The translations under genes were made by a program, and so were the position numbers. Shown here piece by piece: positions 45,121 to 57,070 of a DNA stretch of 64,000 nt (within the stretch, counting starts at the first letter, position 1; each line of letters opens with the position of its first letter). Source of the DNA: Lepus europaeus (lineage: Eukaryota; Chordata; Mammalia; Lagomorpha; Leporidae); contig NC_084827.1 of assembly GCF_033115175.1 (NCBI RefSeq), positions 181,186,388-181,250,387 on the forward strand. Direction: 5' to 3'. Under the pieces are notes generated by a model. It did not search any database, was not told the origin of the DNA, and saw only the letters and a list, made by a program, of their open reading frames with translations.

Positions 45121-45378
45121 TTTAGTTTTCTTATTTGAAAGGCAGAGAGAGACGGAGTGATTGTCCAACCAGTGGTTCACTCCACAAAAGCCTACAACAG
45201 CCTGGGCTGGGCTGGACTAAAGCAGGAGCCTAGAACTCAACCAGGTCTCCCACGGGGGGTCAGGGACCCACCTACCTGAGCCTCACCCACAGCCTCCAGG
45301 ATGTACATTAGCAGGAAGCTGGAGCAGGAATCAGAGCCAGGCCCCTGACGCGCAGCAAAGCAGCTCCAGACTCGCTCT
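45121..45378 (-). mobile_element. CSINE, old
   Basis: cttatttgaaaggcagagag, ccaaccagtggttcactcca, attagcaggaagctggagca. It sits directly behind the previous minus copy. Confidence 0.8.
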
Positions 45379-45871
45379 GGGGGAACAAGCGGGGGGCCAA
45401 GGGAACCCCGTGCAAGGTCAGTGCCCCCGCCAGGCCGCACACCGACACCCTGGGGACCTAGCTGCCAGTTCCTGAGCTCCCACTCACAGGCTCTGGCTGG
45501 ACACGATCCAGCCCCACTGTGGTGTTGTCAGCTCGCAGGTGCACGCTGTCCTTTGGGGAGCTGACGTGTGGCGTGTGCTGTGCGCTTTAGGACGAGGAGG
45601 CCTTATTCTCAGGTCCAACTCCTGCGTGTGGTTTTTCCCTCCCCTTTCGGACTTGCAGGTGTATAACTATGACATAAACTGAGCTGAATATGTATTTCTT
45701 CTACAGCAAGGTCCATGAGTAAAACCCGTAACTGGGGCAGGTGTTTTGCTCCTGTTCTGATCCGGCTATTTATAGCGACCCCTGTTTTTTTCTGAATTAG
45801 AAGACATTGGTTAACATTAAAAACTGGAACCAGTTTAACGAAAACCATTCGAAATGTTGGTCTTAAAAAAC
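45379..45871 (+). other. Unique intronic sequence
   Basis: The 3' part (45,640-45,870) is AT-richer than its surroundings. No exon or repeat recognised. Confidence 0.5.
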
Positions 45872-45879
45872 AATCGATG

Positions 45880-46213
45880 GCCGGCGCCGCGGCTCACTAG
45901 GCTAATCCTCCGCCTGCGGCGCCTGCACACTGGGTTCTAGTCCCAGTCGGGGTGCCGGATTCTGTCCCGGTTGCCCCTCTTCCAGGCCAGCTCTCTGCTG
46001 TAGCCAGGGAGTGCAGTGGAGGATGGCCCAAGTGCTTTGGCCCTGCACCCCATGGAGACCAGGAGAAGCACCTGGCTCCTGCCTTCGGATCAGTGTAGTG
46101 CGCCGGCTGCAGCGCGCCAGCCACGGCGGCCATTGGAGGATGAACCAACAGCAAAGGAAGACCTTTCTCTCTCTCTCTCACTGTCCACTCTGCCTGTCAA
46201 AAAAAAAAAAAAA
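45880..46213 (+). mobile_element. Young CSINE, first of a serial pair
   Basis: Head ggccggcgccgcggctcact to a pure A-tail. Flanked by aatcgatg at 45,872-45,879 and 46,214-46,221. Confidence 0.93.
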
Positions 46214-46225
46214 AATCGATGCTTG

Positions 46226-46557
46226 GGGGCCAGTGCCATGGCTCACTAGGCTAATCCTCCGCCTGCGGTGCCGGCACCCCAGGTTCTAGTCCTGGTTGGG
46301 TAACTGGTTCTGTCCCGGTTGCTCCTCTTCCAGTCCAGCTCTCTGCTATGGCCCGGGAGGGCAGTGGAGGATGGCCCAAGTGCTTGGGCCCTACACCCGC
46401 ATGGGAGACCAGGAGGAAGCACCTGGTTCTTGGCTTCGGATCGGTGTAGCTCCGGCTGTGGCGGCCATTTGGGGGGGTGAACCAACGGAAGGAAGCCCTT
46501 TTTCTCTGTCTCTCTCTCACTGTCTAACTCTATCAAATAAATTTTTTTAAAAAAGCG
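46226..46557 (+). mobile_element. CSINE, second of a serial pair
   Basis: gggggccagtgccatggctc to tcaaataaatttttttaaa. The flanks share atcgatgctt (46,216) and atcaatgctt (46,558), so it uses the same site as the preceding copy. Confidence 0.92.
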
Positions 46558-46567
46558 ATCAATGCTT

Positions 46568-48249
46568 AAGACGGTGCCTGTACTGTGGGAGGCAGGGAGA
46601 GAGAGGTTGCTGCTGTCTGAGTGTGGGTGTCGTCCCCTGAAGTTTATGTGTGGAGATCCCATCCCCGGGGTGACAGTGTCAGCAGCTGGGCCTTGTGGTG
46701 GGGGGGGCGATGAGGTTGTGGGAGCAAAGCTGATGGGGCCCGAGGGAGCTGCCTCCCCTTGCACTCCAGGAGCACGCAGTGGGAAGGGGCCCTTGCTCTC
46801 TGCCAGTCTGCCAGCGCCTCAACGTTGGACTGACTTCAGCCCCCAGAACTGTGAGAAACAGAAGTCTGTTGTTGTTAGCGGCGGGCCGTGGTGTTTGGCG
46901 TGGGCAGTCGGAGCAGAGTGAGGTCCAGGAGTCCAGCGTGTGTCGGGGCACGGTGTTATCCGCGGAGCCTGGCAGCTTTGTGGGGGTGGGCGGGGCGGGG
47001 AATGGGGAGGGGTTCAGTCCATTGTGGAAGTTTCTGAAGAACTGGGCGATCTCACAAACGCTGAGTGCTGGCCGTGAGGAGAGGAGGGAGTCATCCGCTG
47101 GCGGTGGCTGCGTGAGATCTGAGGAGACCAGGAGAGCAGAGTGCTGAGGACGGAACCCTCTGGGCCCCAAGCGAAGAGGGCGCTGGGGAGGAGCCGGGGG
47201 GGGGGGGGGCAGCGGGGATCCGTGTCCATGCTGCACACGCCATCAGGGCATACACAGGGATGTCACCTGCACCTGGCAGTAGGGAGTCCCTGGTGGCCTC
47301 AGCCGGGGCCGTTCCAGGGAAGTCACAGGGCAAGAGGACCCCAGAGGACCCATCACACCTGGGGCTGCACCGGAGCTGGGAATGGTGGGGAGGGGTCCTT
47401 CACAGTGGTCATGGCGAAGAGGCCGCCGTGTGCTCTCCAGAGTGGCTGTGTCCGCAGCTGCCCAGCTGCCCAAGGTCTCTGCAGAGCGCTGTTGCTCCAT
47501 CCTTGGTCCCCGGGGCAGGTGGCAGGTGGCAGATGTCCAGAGATGGGCTGGCGCGTTCGCCTGCTGCCAAGAGGAGACAGCACAGGCAGGCTGTGGGGGA
47601 GAACAGGGCTTTAGTCCACCCGCAGAGAACTTTCCAGAAAGGCATGCTGCTCAAAGACCCAGTAAGAGGCGCGCTTTTGCCTCCCGCCTGGGCGTCTCTG
47701 AGTGTTGACATGTAGCCCCTCATTCCATTTTCTGATCCCTCGAGCCGGGCTTTTCCTACCCCATGGCTGCCTGGCAGCTGGGCTGTGCTCCCACCATCAC
47801 CCCTGAGCCCCCGTCTTCTCCGGGGAGTCACACTGGCACGAACACCGTGCAGAGCCGTCCCCTGTGCCTCCGTGGTTGTCGCTAGGAGGGAAATTGCTGA
47901 GTTCAAAGAACGTGGCGGTTTGTTAAGACTCGAGGCATGCCGGTCGCCGTGCCTCCTTGGTTGAGCTTTCCATTACGCTGCAGAATTTAGCGACGGCCAA
48001 GAGCTCCCATCCATAAAACAGACTGTGGGCTTTCTTTGGAAGTAAATGACTTCAGGCTTGTCGCCGGACCACTGCGCTGGCTGACCGAAGAAATGCGGAC
48101 TTCTTCACATCTCCTATAGAAATAGCACTTCCATTGTTCGTAAGACACTCCAGTTCCTCGTCACTGGGAGAGATGCAGCATTTATTTCTTGTGGAGCAAC
48201 CCATTTAGCTCTCCTTTTTAAAGTCAATGGAGCTGACTTGTTCTAAGGG
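46568..48249 (+). other. Unique intronic sequence
   Basis: A G14 run lies at 47,196-47,209. From about 47,930 the sequence turns AT-richer and lacks recognisable repeats. Confidence 0.5.
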
Positions 48250-48400
48250 TTTCATATTAAAATAAAATTAAAATTAAAATAAAATATTAAAATAAAAATA
48301 GTAATTTAGTTTTAAAGAAAGAAATGCTAATTTTCTTATTTACTGGAGTGAGTTTTTTCCAGGTATTCTTATATGGTATAGTATATATTAAAATAATTTT
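48250..48400. repeat. AT-rich low-complexity tract
   Basis: Runs of attaaaataaaat-type sequence followed by ttttaaagaaagaaa and tatatattaaaataatttt. No SINE body is attached. Confidence 0.8.
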
Positions 48401-49739
48401 AATTTTTGAGCACGTGGTCTTGGCCAAAGCTACGTAATCTGTAATCTACAAAACAAGGAGATCTCAGTTCTCCTCTGTTTCTAAGTTGTGAGCCAGGAAC
48501 GGAATCCACTCTTCACCAAAGGATGAGTTAGTTCCCAGGGGTGCAAACCAAGACGTCTTCATTTGATGCCTTATTAACAACACCATATTTGAAATTGGGG
48601 CTTTATTCTGAGTAATTCATTTCATTCCTGAATGGCGTCAGTGTGGAGCCGTTGCCATGGCCGTGGCCGTGTGTGTGGGAGCGAGGTAGAGGACAGCAGG
48701 GCCCCCAGCTCTGGCCGCCCTGCAGAAGTCACAGGTGTTCAGGGCTCTGAGGAGCTCACCCTCCCATCAGCACTGGGCTCTGGCAGCCCAGTGGCCGTCT
48801 CCATGGCAACTGGTGTCCTGTGCCGGGGGTTGCCCCTCTGGGTGCCTCTGCTCCAAAGCACCCAGGAAGGAGCCTGCAGGCTTTCCCGGGAGGCATCTTG
48901 GGGTCCTGCCACAAAGTCTGGATGCTGGCAGGCACAGCCCCACCCCGACTGCGCCCTGGAGACGTCTGCTTGCCTGGGTCAGTTGGAGCAGGTTGTGTTC
49001 GTCCGCTGTGTGTCTTCCAGGGTACCATGCAGCGCACTGAGCCTCCTGGCCTCTCGGGACCCCGCCCGCCCTGGCTCCTTCAGTCTGTGTGCTCAGTCCT
49101 GGCCACGCCCTCAGAAGGTGTGTTTGGCTCTGTTCTTGCTCCTCGGTGGCACGTTCTTCACGCAGTTCCAGCCAGTCACCCGGGACCTACCAGGGACCCA
49201 GCGCCCACGCCTCCTGATGGCTGCCCCTGCCCCGCGCCCCGCCCTGCCGGCCTCCCACCCTCGACTCCCCGGTTGTCTCAGTGGCCCCACGGCCCAAGCT
49301 CTTGAGACTGAGCCGGTGCACGGTGTCTGTGTCTCCGTGCCCTGGCAGCCTAGAGAAATCAGCTTCGGGGGCTGAGTCCACTTCTCCCCACTGCCGGCCG
49401 CCGCAGTGGACCCCAGACCCATGGCCACACATCCCCTCCCCCGTGCCAGCAAAGTCAGCTTTGCCATCTTTACAAAAGGAAAAAAACAGAGCCCGTGCCA
49501 CCACCCCATATTCGGCCTCCCTGGCGCCTCCCTCCATGGGCATCTGGCACTGCAGCCCTTCTGAGCCACTGTCCCTCCAGACTCAGCTCGCCTCCTCCAG
49601 GAAGCCCTCTGGACTTCCTCAGGCTGGGGTAGGAGCGTGCATACGTGTAGAATGTTACCCTCTCTGCACGTGTCCTGAGGCTTGGTTTACAACAGGCTTT
49701 TGGTTGAATAAATGAAGAAATGACCAACAAAAAGTAATT
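48401..49739 (+). other. Unique intronic sequence
   Basis: Open + frame of 247 codons (48,632-49,375) without a recognised domain. No repeat family seen. Confidence 0.5.
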
Positions 49740-50130
49740 GTTCTTGTTAAAAGGGAATACTTAGTTTTTGTAGTAAATGTAACGTATGTTTATTTCGGGA
49801 AAATTCAGACAATATTAGAAAATAAAAATGATGGCCGCTTCTGGGACCAAGCGTAGGACCTGTTAAGTTTTATTTCTCTCCGTTGTTTCAATCTGTGATG
49901 TTTCTGAGCAGAGCCTCACTTGGGACTTGGGAATCCTGCACGTATTTTTCATCTCCTTTGCAAAGGAGGCACATAAGTGTGGCTCCTCTACAGATACTCT
50001 GTGGGGACCTTTGAATGGCCATGACCTTGGCTTTGAGAAAGTACCCTTGGGTTGTTCTGGCCTGGCTGTTGATAGGTTTTTGTGTTTGTTTGCTGTTGCG
50101 ATCGCATTGCAGTGAGCATCTTTAGTTTCT
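49740..50130. other. AT-rich intronic sequence, possibly an old LINE remnant
   Basis: gggaaaattcagacaatatt followed by agaaaataaaaatg, and gcattgcagtgagcatcttt near the end, recall old L1 3' sequence. Too diverged to assign. Confidence 0.3.
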
Positions 50131-50458
50131 ATTTTAAGGTTTATTTATTTATTTGGAAAAGTTAGAGAGAGGGAGAGATGCACGTGCACACACACACACA
50201 CAGATCTTCCATCCACTGGTTCACTCCCCGATGGCCACAACTGCCAGGGCTGGGTCAGGCCAAAGCTGGGAGCCAGGAGCTTCCTCCGGGTCTCCCACGT
50301 GGGTGCAGGGGTCCAAGCTCTTGGGCCATCTTCTGCTGCTTTCCCAGGTGCATCAGCTGGATTGACAGTGGAGCAGCCGGGGTATGAACCAGTGCCCATA
50401 TAGGATGCCGGCGTCAGAGGTGACAGCTGTGTGCTACACCACGTCACCGCCCCCGCCC
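50131..50458 (-). mobile_element. CSINE with internal CA tract
   Basis: aaggtttatttatttatttg, a cacacacacacacacag run replacing part of the GA tract, catccactggttcactcccc, ending near acaccacgtcaccgccccc. Confidence 0.88.
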
Positions 50459-50883
50459 TGAACATTTTTAATACTATGTAACTCTTCTACTTCAGATTGT
50501 GTCTTTCAACTACAGATTACAAGCTCCGTTACAAAGGTACAAGGTATCCGGTGTTCCAGGTCCCCATGGTTGTCTCTCGGCGGCTTGCCTGGAAGCTTGG
50601 GCGACTTCACCGTGCACCTGTGTCGTCTGTCTCACGGTGTCTTTCCCCTCACAGGCCCATGAGCTGTGACTTTTCTGGGCCTTTGTGTGATAGCCAAACC
50701 CTGACAGCGGATTGACTCTCAGTTGCCTGCAGCTCTTTCCCAAATGACCGGTGTGTTAGCATATATTTTCTTATTGACTTCTAGTTACTTGTGAGCCCTC
50801 CTCACTTCCATGGCAAATGTGCAGATATTTTTTCCCAGTTTAAGAGTTGAACATATTTCTCATTGCCTTAGAAAACAGATGAG

Positions 50884-51006
50884 GGGTCTGCAAAAAGTTC
50901 ACGGAGAATGGATTTTATTGAAAAAAAAATGCATGAATTTCAAAAATTTTTTTGCACCCAAAGAAACTTAGCTCTTAATTCTTTTTCCATGGGCTTTTTG
51001 AATTCG
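50884..51006. mobile_element. Small palindromic DNA element, mariner-like MITE
   Basis: About 120 bp with imperfect terminal inverted repeats: ggtctgcaaaaagttcacgg at the left and ccatgggctttttgaattcg at the right. The interior carries aaaaatgcatgaatttcaaa and tttttttgcacccaaagaaa. I know this type from other mammals with caaaaagttcatgg termini; it is too short to encode transposase. Confidence 0.6.
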
Positions 51007-52249
51007 CTATCCCCACCCCACGCCTAATCTAACCAATGCGTGTGAACCCTAACAGATAATTCTGCTGGGCGCTGCCTCAGATGAGTGAGAGAGCTGGAGT
51101 TGGGTAGACTGATTAACTCCACCCTGGGTGATGGAGAACCAGCCGCTGAGCACCCCCTGGCCATGCGGTCACACCCTTCCCCAGGGAACAGCTGCTGGGC
51201 GGCAGGAGCCTCACAGGTGCCTCGTCCCACCGTGTGTGCCATGGGCCCTTGCCCCAGAGCACTGCCCAGCGCCCAGCAGACAGCGGTCCTGGCCAGCATC
51301 TGGAAGCCATCGGGGGCGGAGGTTCTCCTGTGTCCTTGGACGTCTAACAGAGGCAGAAGATGGTTCTGATTTTTAAAAGGAAAAAGTCACGCGTACTCTG
51401 AGGATGATCTGGCAACTGGGCTCTCACAGCGGGGAAAAGTCTGAAATGTCCTAAATAAACCTTTTGGCTGTCATCGTTACGCAGCTGGCAGGGCAGGCAG
51501 CCACGTGGCCACTGCTCACTGTGTCTGGGAGGCCCCGCCCGGGCCGCTTGTCGAGACAGGGAGGATGACGTTGACTTGCTGGGGAGCGGTGGCCGGGCCC
51601 AGGCCCTGCTTGGAGGCCCCTGCCCATCAGCAATTCTAAGAAGGAGACAGAAACCTCTATGGGATGGAAGCCAGGGACAGCGTAGGAAGGAGGCAGGGCA
51701 AAGGAGAGCCCCGTGGGGGGTGTGGTGGTGTCGCCCTGAGTCCGTGGGTTCCCCTGCGCCCCTCAGCTGTGAGCCTGTTTCCACGCAGGTGCCTGGGAGA
51801 CAGTAGCACCTGCCTTTCAGGTCTGTAGGGGCTGACGTCAGATGAGACCCAGGGAGGTGCCTGCGCAGTCATGGTCAGCACTCAGAGAATGTCCCATGAG
51901 CCACCTGTAACAAGGACGTCCTCTGGATGGCCAATGCCCATGCCTGGGTTCCACCCCTGGCCCCACTGCCCAGCAGCTTCGGGCCTCAGCAAGGTGCTTT
52001 CCCTGCCAGGCCTCGGACTCCTGTTCAGTTGGAGGGCGCCAGCCGTCCTCCTGCAGGAGACGCGGGAAGCGTTGTCATGCCTGGTGCCTGCTGTTGGCTG
52101 TGGTCTCCTTGCCTCTCCTCCTCCTCCTCCTCTCTTGGATGTACTTCTTAGAGAGCCCAGCAGAGGTCAGCCCTTACCTGAAGGCCCCGGGGATCAGAGA
52201 ACTTGGGAAAACAAATGCAGGCTGGGCCCCCACAAGACCTGCTGTGTCT
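51007..52249 (+). other. Unique intronic sequence
   Basis: No exon or repeat recognised. Confidence 0.5.
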
Positions 52250-52398
52250 GTCACCCATCAGAAAGATGCCAGCATCCCTGATGAGAGTGCCGGTTCAAGT
52301 CCTGCCTGCTCCACTTCCCACCCAGCCCCCTGCAGTGGATCATGTCCCAAGTGCGGGGGCTCTGCCTGTCAAATACATCAGAAAGTCTTTTTAAAAAA
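52250..52398 (+). mobile_element. CSINE with internal deletion
   Basis: gatgccagcatccctgatga, gccggttcaagtcctgcctg and tcatgtcccaagtgcggggg join directly to ctctgcctgtcaaatacatc, so the second half of the body is missing. Confidence 0.75.
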
Positions 52399-52463
52399 GG
52401 AAAACACTCCAGGAGGCTCAGTGTAGATGCACATTTGCTGGCTTCCAGGTCCTGGTGGCACTT

Positions 52464-52771
52464 TATAAAGGTTTATTTATTGATTTTATTTATTTGAAAG
52501 GTGGAGAAACAAGGTTGGGGGAGATCTCCAACCTGCTGGTTTACTCCACAAAGACTCGTCACTGGCAGGAGTGGGCCAGGCTGAAGCCAGGAGCCAGGAA
52601 CTCCATCCAGGTCTCCAACTTGGGGGGCAGGGACCCAAGGACTCGAGCCATCACCTGCTGCCTCCCAGGCTGCGCACCAGCAGGAGTCGAATCAGGAGCA
52701 GTCGGGACTTGAACCCAGACTCTCCATGCGGTTTGTGAGTGTCACACACGGCATCTTCACTGCTGCCCCCG
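52464..52771 (-). mobile_element. CSINE
   Basis: aggtttatttattgatttta, ctccaacctgctggtttact, ggctgaagccaggagccagg, cgggacttgaacccagac. A minus-orientation copy close behind a plus copy. Confidence 0.85.
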
Positions 52772-52795
52772 ACACCCACTTGGTGGGCGTTTTTT

Positions 52796-53118
52796 AATAA
52801 AGATTTATTTTACTTATTTGAAGACAGAGTTATAGAGAGAGGTAGAGAGAGAAAGAGGCCTTCCATCTGTGGGTTCACTCCCCAGATGGCCGCAACGCCC
52901 GGAGCTGGACCGATCCGAAGCCAAGGACCAGAAGCCTCCTCCAGGTCTCCCACGCAGGTGCAGGAGCCAAAGCACTTGGGCCATCTTCCACTGCTTTCTC
53001 AGGCCACAGCAGAGAGCTGGATGGGAAGTGGAGCAATCGGGACTAGAACCCGGCGCCCATATTGGATGCGGGCACTGCAGGCGGCAGCCCCACCCACCAT
53101 ACCACAGCGCCGGCCCCT
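52796..53118 (-). mobile_element. CSINE with target duplication
   Basis: Full length, ending cacagcgccggcccc. Flanked by ttggtgggcgttttt (52,780) and ttggtgggcattttt (53,119), one mismatch. Confidence 0.93.
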
Positions 53119-53134
53119 TGGTGGGCATTTTTAA

Positions 53135-53738
53135 GTACTTTTCTATCAGAAGTGAACTCCTAAAAGTGATACCTTTTGTGTCATTGAAGTCTTTTGTGTT
53201 CTAGCAACAGCTAAGGAGAACTGTGGGAGGCAGAGTTGAGGTCCCAGAGCTGAGAGGACGGATACCGGGTACATGGGAAGGGGAAGGAGGCCAGGCAGAG
53301 GGGCACTCGGGGCTCCCCCAGGCTGGAGCAGTGGCTCACGGGAAGAAGCTGGCCGAGCCCAGGGCCCAGCAGCGTCCCCTTAGTCTGCTCGGTGCCGGCT
53401 TCACACGTGTGTGTGCACAGGCACGTGTGTGTGTGTGTTTGCCTTTGGAAAGACACTGGGCACTCGGTCAATGACACCGGAGCGATGCAGCTGACCGGTC
53501 TGACAACGTGTTCTCTTCCTGTTCATCATGGTTCACCAGGCTGACAGTTTCTTTTCCTTATGTTGGTTTATATCTTTTACTAAATTAATGACTGAATAGA
53601 ATACCATTCTTCTCAAAGTCAGAATTTCAGTGAGTAGCTTGTTTCGGTAATTACTTAGGCAGAAGTAGTTTAATGTAACATTTTTCTCTAAAAAATGCTT
53701 TTTCCCCTGTATGTCTAGGTCCTTTGAAATATATGATC
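53135..53738 (+). other. Unique intronic sequence
   Basis: A short GT run lies at about 53,424-53,438. Nothing else recognised. Confidence 0.5.
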
Positions 53739-53739
53739 T

Positions 53740-54063
53740 GGGGACGGGCATTGTGATATGGGAGTTAGCCACCACTCGGGACACCCACGTCCCCTGTCAG
53801 AGTGCTGGCTCCAGCCCTGGCTCCTCTGCCCGTCCAGCTCCCTGCTAATGCACATTGTGGGAAGCTCAAGTGTTTGGGCCCTGCCCCCGACATAGGGGCT
53901 CAGATGGAGTTCTGGGCTCCTGGCTTTGGCCTGGCCCAGCCCTGACTGCTGCGGGCATTTGGGGAGTGAACCAGCAGATGGAAGACATCTCTGTATGTGT
54001 GTGTGTGTGTCTTGTCCCTCTGCCTTTCAAGTAGATGAAAATAAATAAACATTTAAAAAATAA
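53740..54063 (+). mobile_element. CSINE, diverged
   Basis: ggggacgggcattgtgatat, gctcaagtgtttgggccctg, gcatttggggagtgaaccag, a GT run and an aaataaataaacatttaaaa tail. Confidence 0.85.
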
Positions 54064-56569
54064 AATATATAATGTCCTTGGGACTTTCCCGAGTACCTGT
54101 GTCCAATACAGTAAAACAAAACAAAACTTCGATTCGACTCAGCTGAAGGCAACCGAGGAATTTCTGCGCCTTCCGGGTGAAAACCCCGAGTGCGGTTGCA
54201 CGGCGGCGATCGGCGGCTGCTCTGCGCTCAGTTCCCCTAAGTGGGACGGATGAGGCTCTCTAACGTCACTGCCGCGCTCTGACACTTGAATTGCCCACGT
54301 TTCCAGAAAGTGCAGACTCACCGGCACGCCGTGTAGATGTTGCAGGAGGGTGGTCCTGTCTCTGGATAAACAGAGAAAAGCGAGGCCTGCCATGGTCTGG
54401 GAGAGGGCAGGGGCCACGTGGGCAGAGCCATCTGCAGCCCCCGGGCCACCTCCGGTGGAGCTTGGAGGCTTCTGGGAGGAGTTAGAGCCTTTCCAGGTGT
54501 CACTACGGGGGGTGGGAAGAGTAGACGGGACTCACAAACAAGTCCGTGGTTTCCATCTGCACACCCAGCGCGGGGCATGGAGGGGGACTCTGTTCAGCTG
54601 TCACCAGCTCCTTGCCTGACTGTGCAACATCAGCCCTATGCGACCATGGCGGGCATGGCATCCGGTGCGTGGGGGCCCCAGTCCACCTTGGTTGGCTGAA
54701 TGAACAAAATTCCATTGGCAGTCACGTGGGGGAGGCCACCAGGGGCCATCTCAGGCATTCGGAGGGGACGATGCGACGGTGGCCACAGGCGAGTCCTGGG
54801 GCTGGTGATGAAGAGCGGGTGGGGTGGGGGCACCAGCCTGAGCACGGTGTGTGTGGATGCCACGCTGAGAGCACCACCCACAAAGGCTCATGGGAGTGGA
54901 AACACAGCAGGGGGCCTGGGGCTGGGGGAAGGCACTCCATGTCCAATGGACAAGCCGTGAGGCATCTGGTGGCGGGGACCGAAGCTTGGAGAAGTCTGGA
55001 TACAAAGTTGGGGGGAGGGGTCCGCTGGCACACAAGAGGCAGTGGTGTGGCAGGAAATAACTCTGCAGCCTCGCAGAAGCCCGTGGTCCCCCCAGATGAG
55101 TGGGGGGTGTAAGTCCAGTTGTGCGAATCTTTTCTTCTTTGTGACCTGGGGTGAAGTGTTGGAGTGACTGCTCACCACGCATACTTGTGGCCATCAGACC
55201 GGTTACGGGAGTGCCGTGCAGAAAGGTGTGGGTTTGCAATCTTCGTCATCTCCTTACTCAAACATTTTTTAAAAATCCCTCACATCCATGATCAGCCGCG
55301 TGATTTTTAAAAGCACAAAGGCAAAAATTAAAGAAGACAAAGCAACCATATTTGACACCTTGAAGGACCCAGAGGATCCTAAGTCCACGAGGGGGTCTTT
55401 GGATAGATGTCCAGAGATCCTTGAACCTGGACAGGAAGAAAGAGTAGCAGCGCCTACGGCGAGGAAGGCAGGCCCCAGCCGTCAGCTGTTGGGAGGATGT
55501 GCGCCCTCATCGCCGCCGGAAGCCCCGGATGTTCCTAGGGCTCTCTGGTGGTTGCAGGGAGCTGGGGGATGGTTTGCGTGCATCTGTGTGTAGATGTCAG
55601 GTGCGCGTACATGTCAGCGGCTGAGCTGTGTCTCTGCTCCGGGCCCTTCCTCCCTCACCTCCTGCGCTGTGCTAGCAGGGGCCCGGAGGCTGGCTGTGAG
55701 GCCGGAGGAAGGGCCAGGGCGCGCTCCTTCCTGTGGCTTCCTGTTTGGGTGCCCATCACCCCAGCAACCGGTCTGCACCCTGGCAACAGCTGCCAGGTCC
55801 TTTCTCGGGCTTTCTGCTCCCTCAGAGACCACTGTCATCCAGTCCTGTCTGACGCCCTGCTCAGAGCCCGGTCCTCCTCTAGGCTTTGGGACCCAGCCAC
55901 CTCGGTGCCCCTGCCCTCACTTCCTGACCTCCCTGGCCCTGTGTCGCTCGGGGCTGCTTGGTGTTTGCAGTCACCCGCACCTGCTTCTGCTCCGGGGGAT
56001 GAGTTACACCTGTGGAGATAACGGCTTGATTTGCCCTTCTGAGACGCTCCGGCGGGATGTAGGGATACCCACTGGTGATGCGTACAGCGATCCCTTTCCT
56101 CGGGAACCTGGGCTGCTCTGTATCTAGAAGTATTATCCCGGGAGAGGCCCAGGGCTTCCCCTGCCTGCCAGCCCGACCCGTAACACGCAGAGTAGGGAAG
56201 GACGGAAGCCGTGGCCCGCAGGCTCCTGGCTGGGCTTCCAAGCTTTGGGGACACAGACTAGAAGGGCTTTCTGTGGCTCTGTCTTCCTTTCGTTTCAGAC
56301 GAAGTTATGGGGGGAAATGAACTCGGCGTTATTTTTTCCTCTTTTAAAAGTCGTTCCTGCTCATCCAGACAACAGCCGAGGAACGGCATGGGCTTCCTCG
56401 GTCCTGACGCCTCATTCGTGGCGCCGCTTGTTTTCTTGAAGCCTTTCGGTGGTGGTGTGTTTCCACATAGAGGTAGTTGGGGGTGTTTGTGTGCTCCGGA
56501 GAGTCCAGGCGTTCTGTATTCTATTGAGCGCTTGCCATAAAGTCCACTTTTACAGCTCTTCGGGATGCT
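54064..56569 (+). other. Unique intronic sequence
   Basis: A segment at about 55,375-55,445 (gggggtctttggatagatgt; gatccttgaacctggacagg) resembles a known old mammalian repeat but is short. No exon recognised. Confidence 0.5.
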
Positions 56570-57070
56570 CTAAGTGGCAGGCTGACTTAACTGTTCCCGC
56601 AGCGTGTAAAACTTGTAACATAAGTTATTGTTCCCGTGGTAAGATGTGCGTGTTTAACGTAAAGTCGTCTGACCATTTCAGACGCAGTTCACACACACCG
56701 TGGTGCCCCTGCCGCCACCACCCATCTCCAGAACTTTCTCATCTTGCAGAATTGAAACCCTGTCAACCCCTATCCTCCTCCCCCAGCCCGGCAACGCCCA
56801 TCCTGCTGTCTCCCTCTAGGGACCACAGACGCTGGACTCACACAGTATTTGTCTCTGTTGGTGACTGAGTTATTTCTCCTCGCGTCGCATTCTCCAGCTT
56901 TGCCCCTGTGGCAGTGAGGGTCAGAAGCCCCTTCTCGTTCAGGCCGAGGACTGCCCTCCTGAGTGGAAGGGCCACACGGTGTTTAGCCACTCACCCATCA
57001 GTGGCCTTCTGCGTGGCTTCCACCTACAGCCGAGTGACTCAGTTTTTGCCTGTAATGTGGATTGCTTGAG
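56570..57070 (-). mobile_element. Old LINE-1 3' UTR remnant
   Basis: Reads on the + strand as the complement of an old L1 3' end: ccacccatctccagaacttt, ctcatcttgcagaattgaaa, tcctcccccagcccggcaac, cacagtatttgtctctgttg. The rest decays toward 57,070. It lies in the same orientation as the remnant at 18.6-20.8 kb. Confidence 0.65.

Noticed and set aside
48632..49375. 247-codon + frame
   Set aside because: No domain, composition like surrounding GC-rich intron, and shadowed by open frames on the other strand.
55288..55593. 101-codon Lys-rich + frame
   Set aside because: The Lys/Glu-rich start looks gene-like, but it overlaps an apparent old repeat, lacks splice structure and matches nothing I know.
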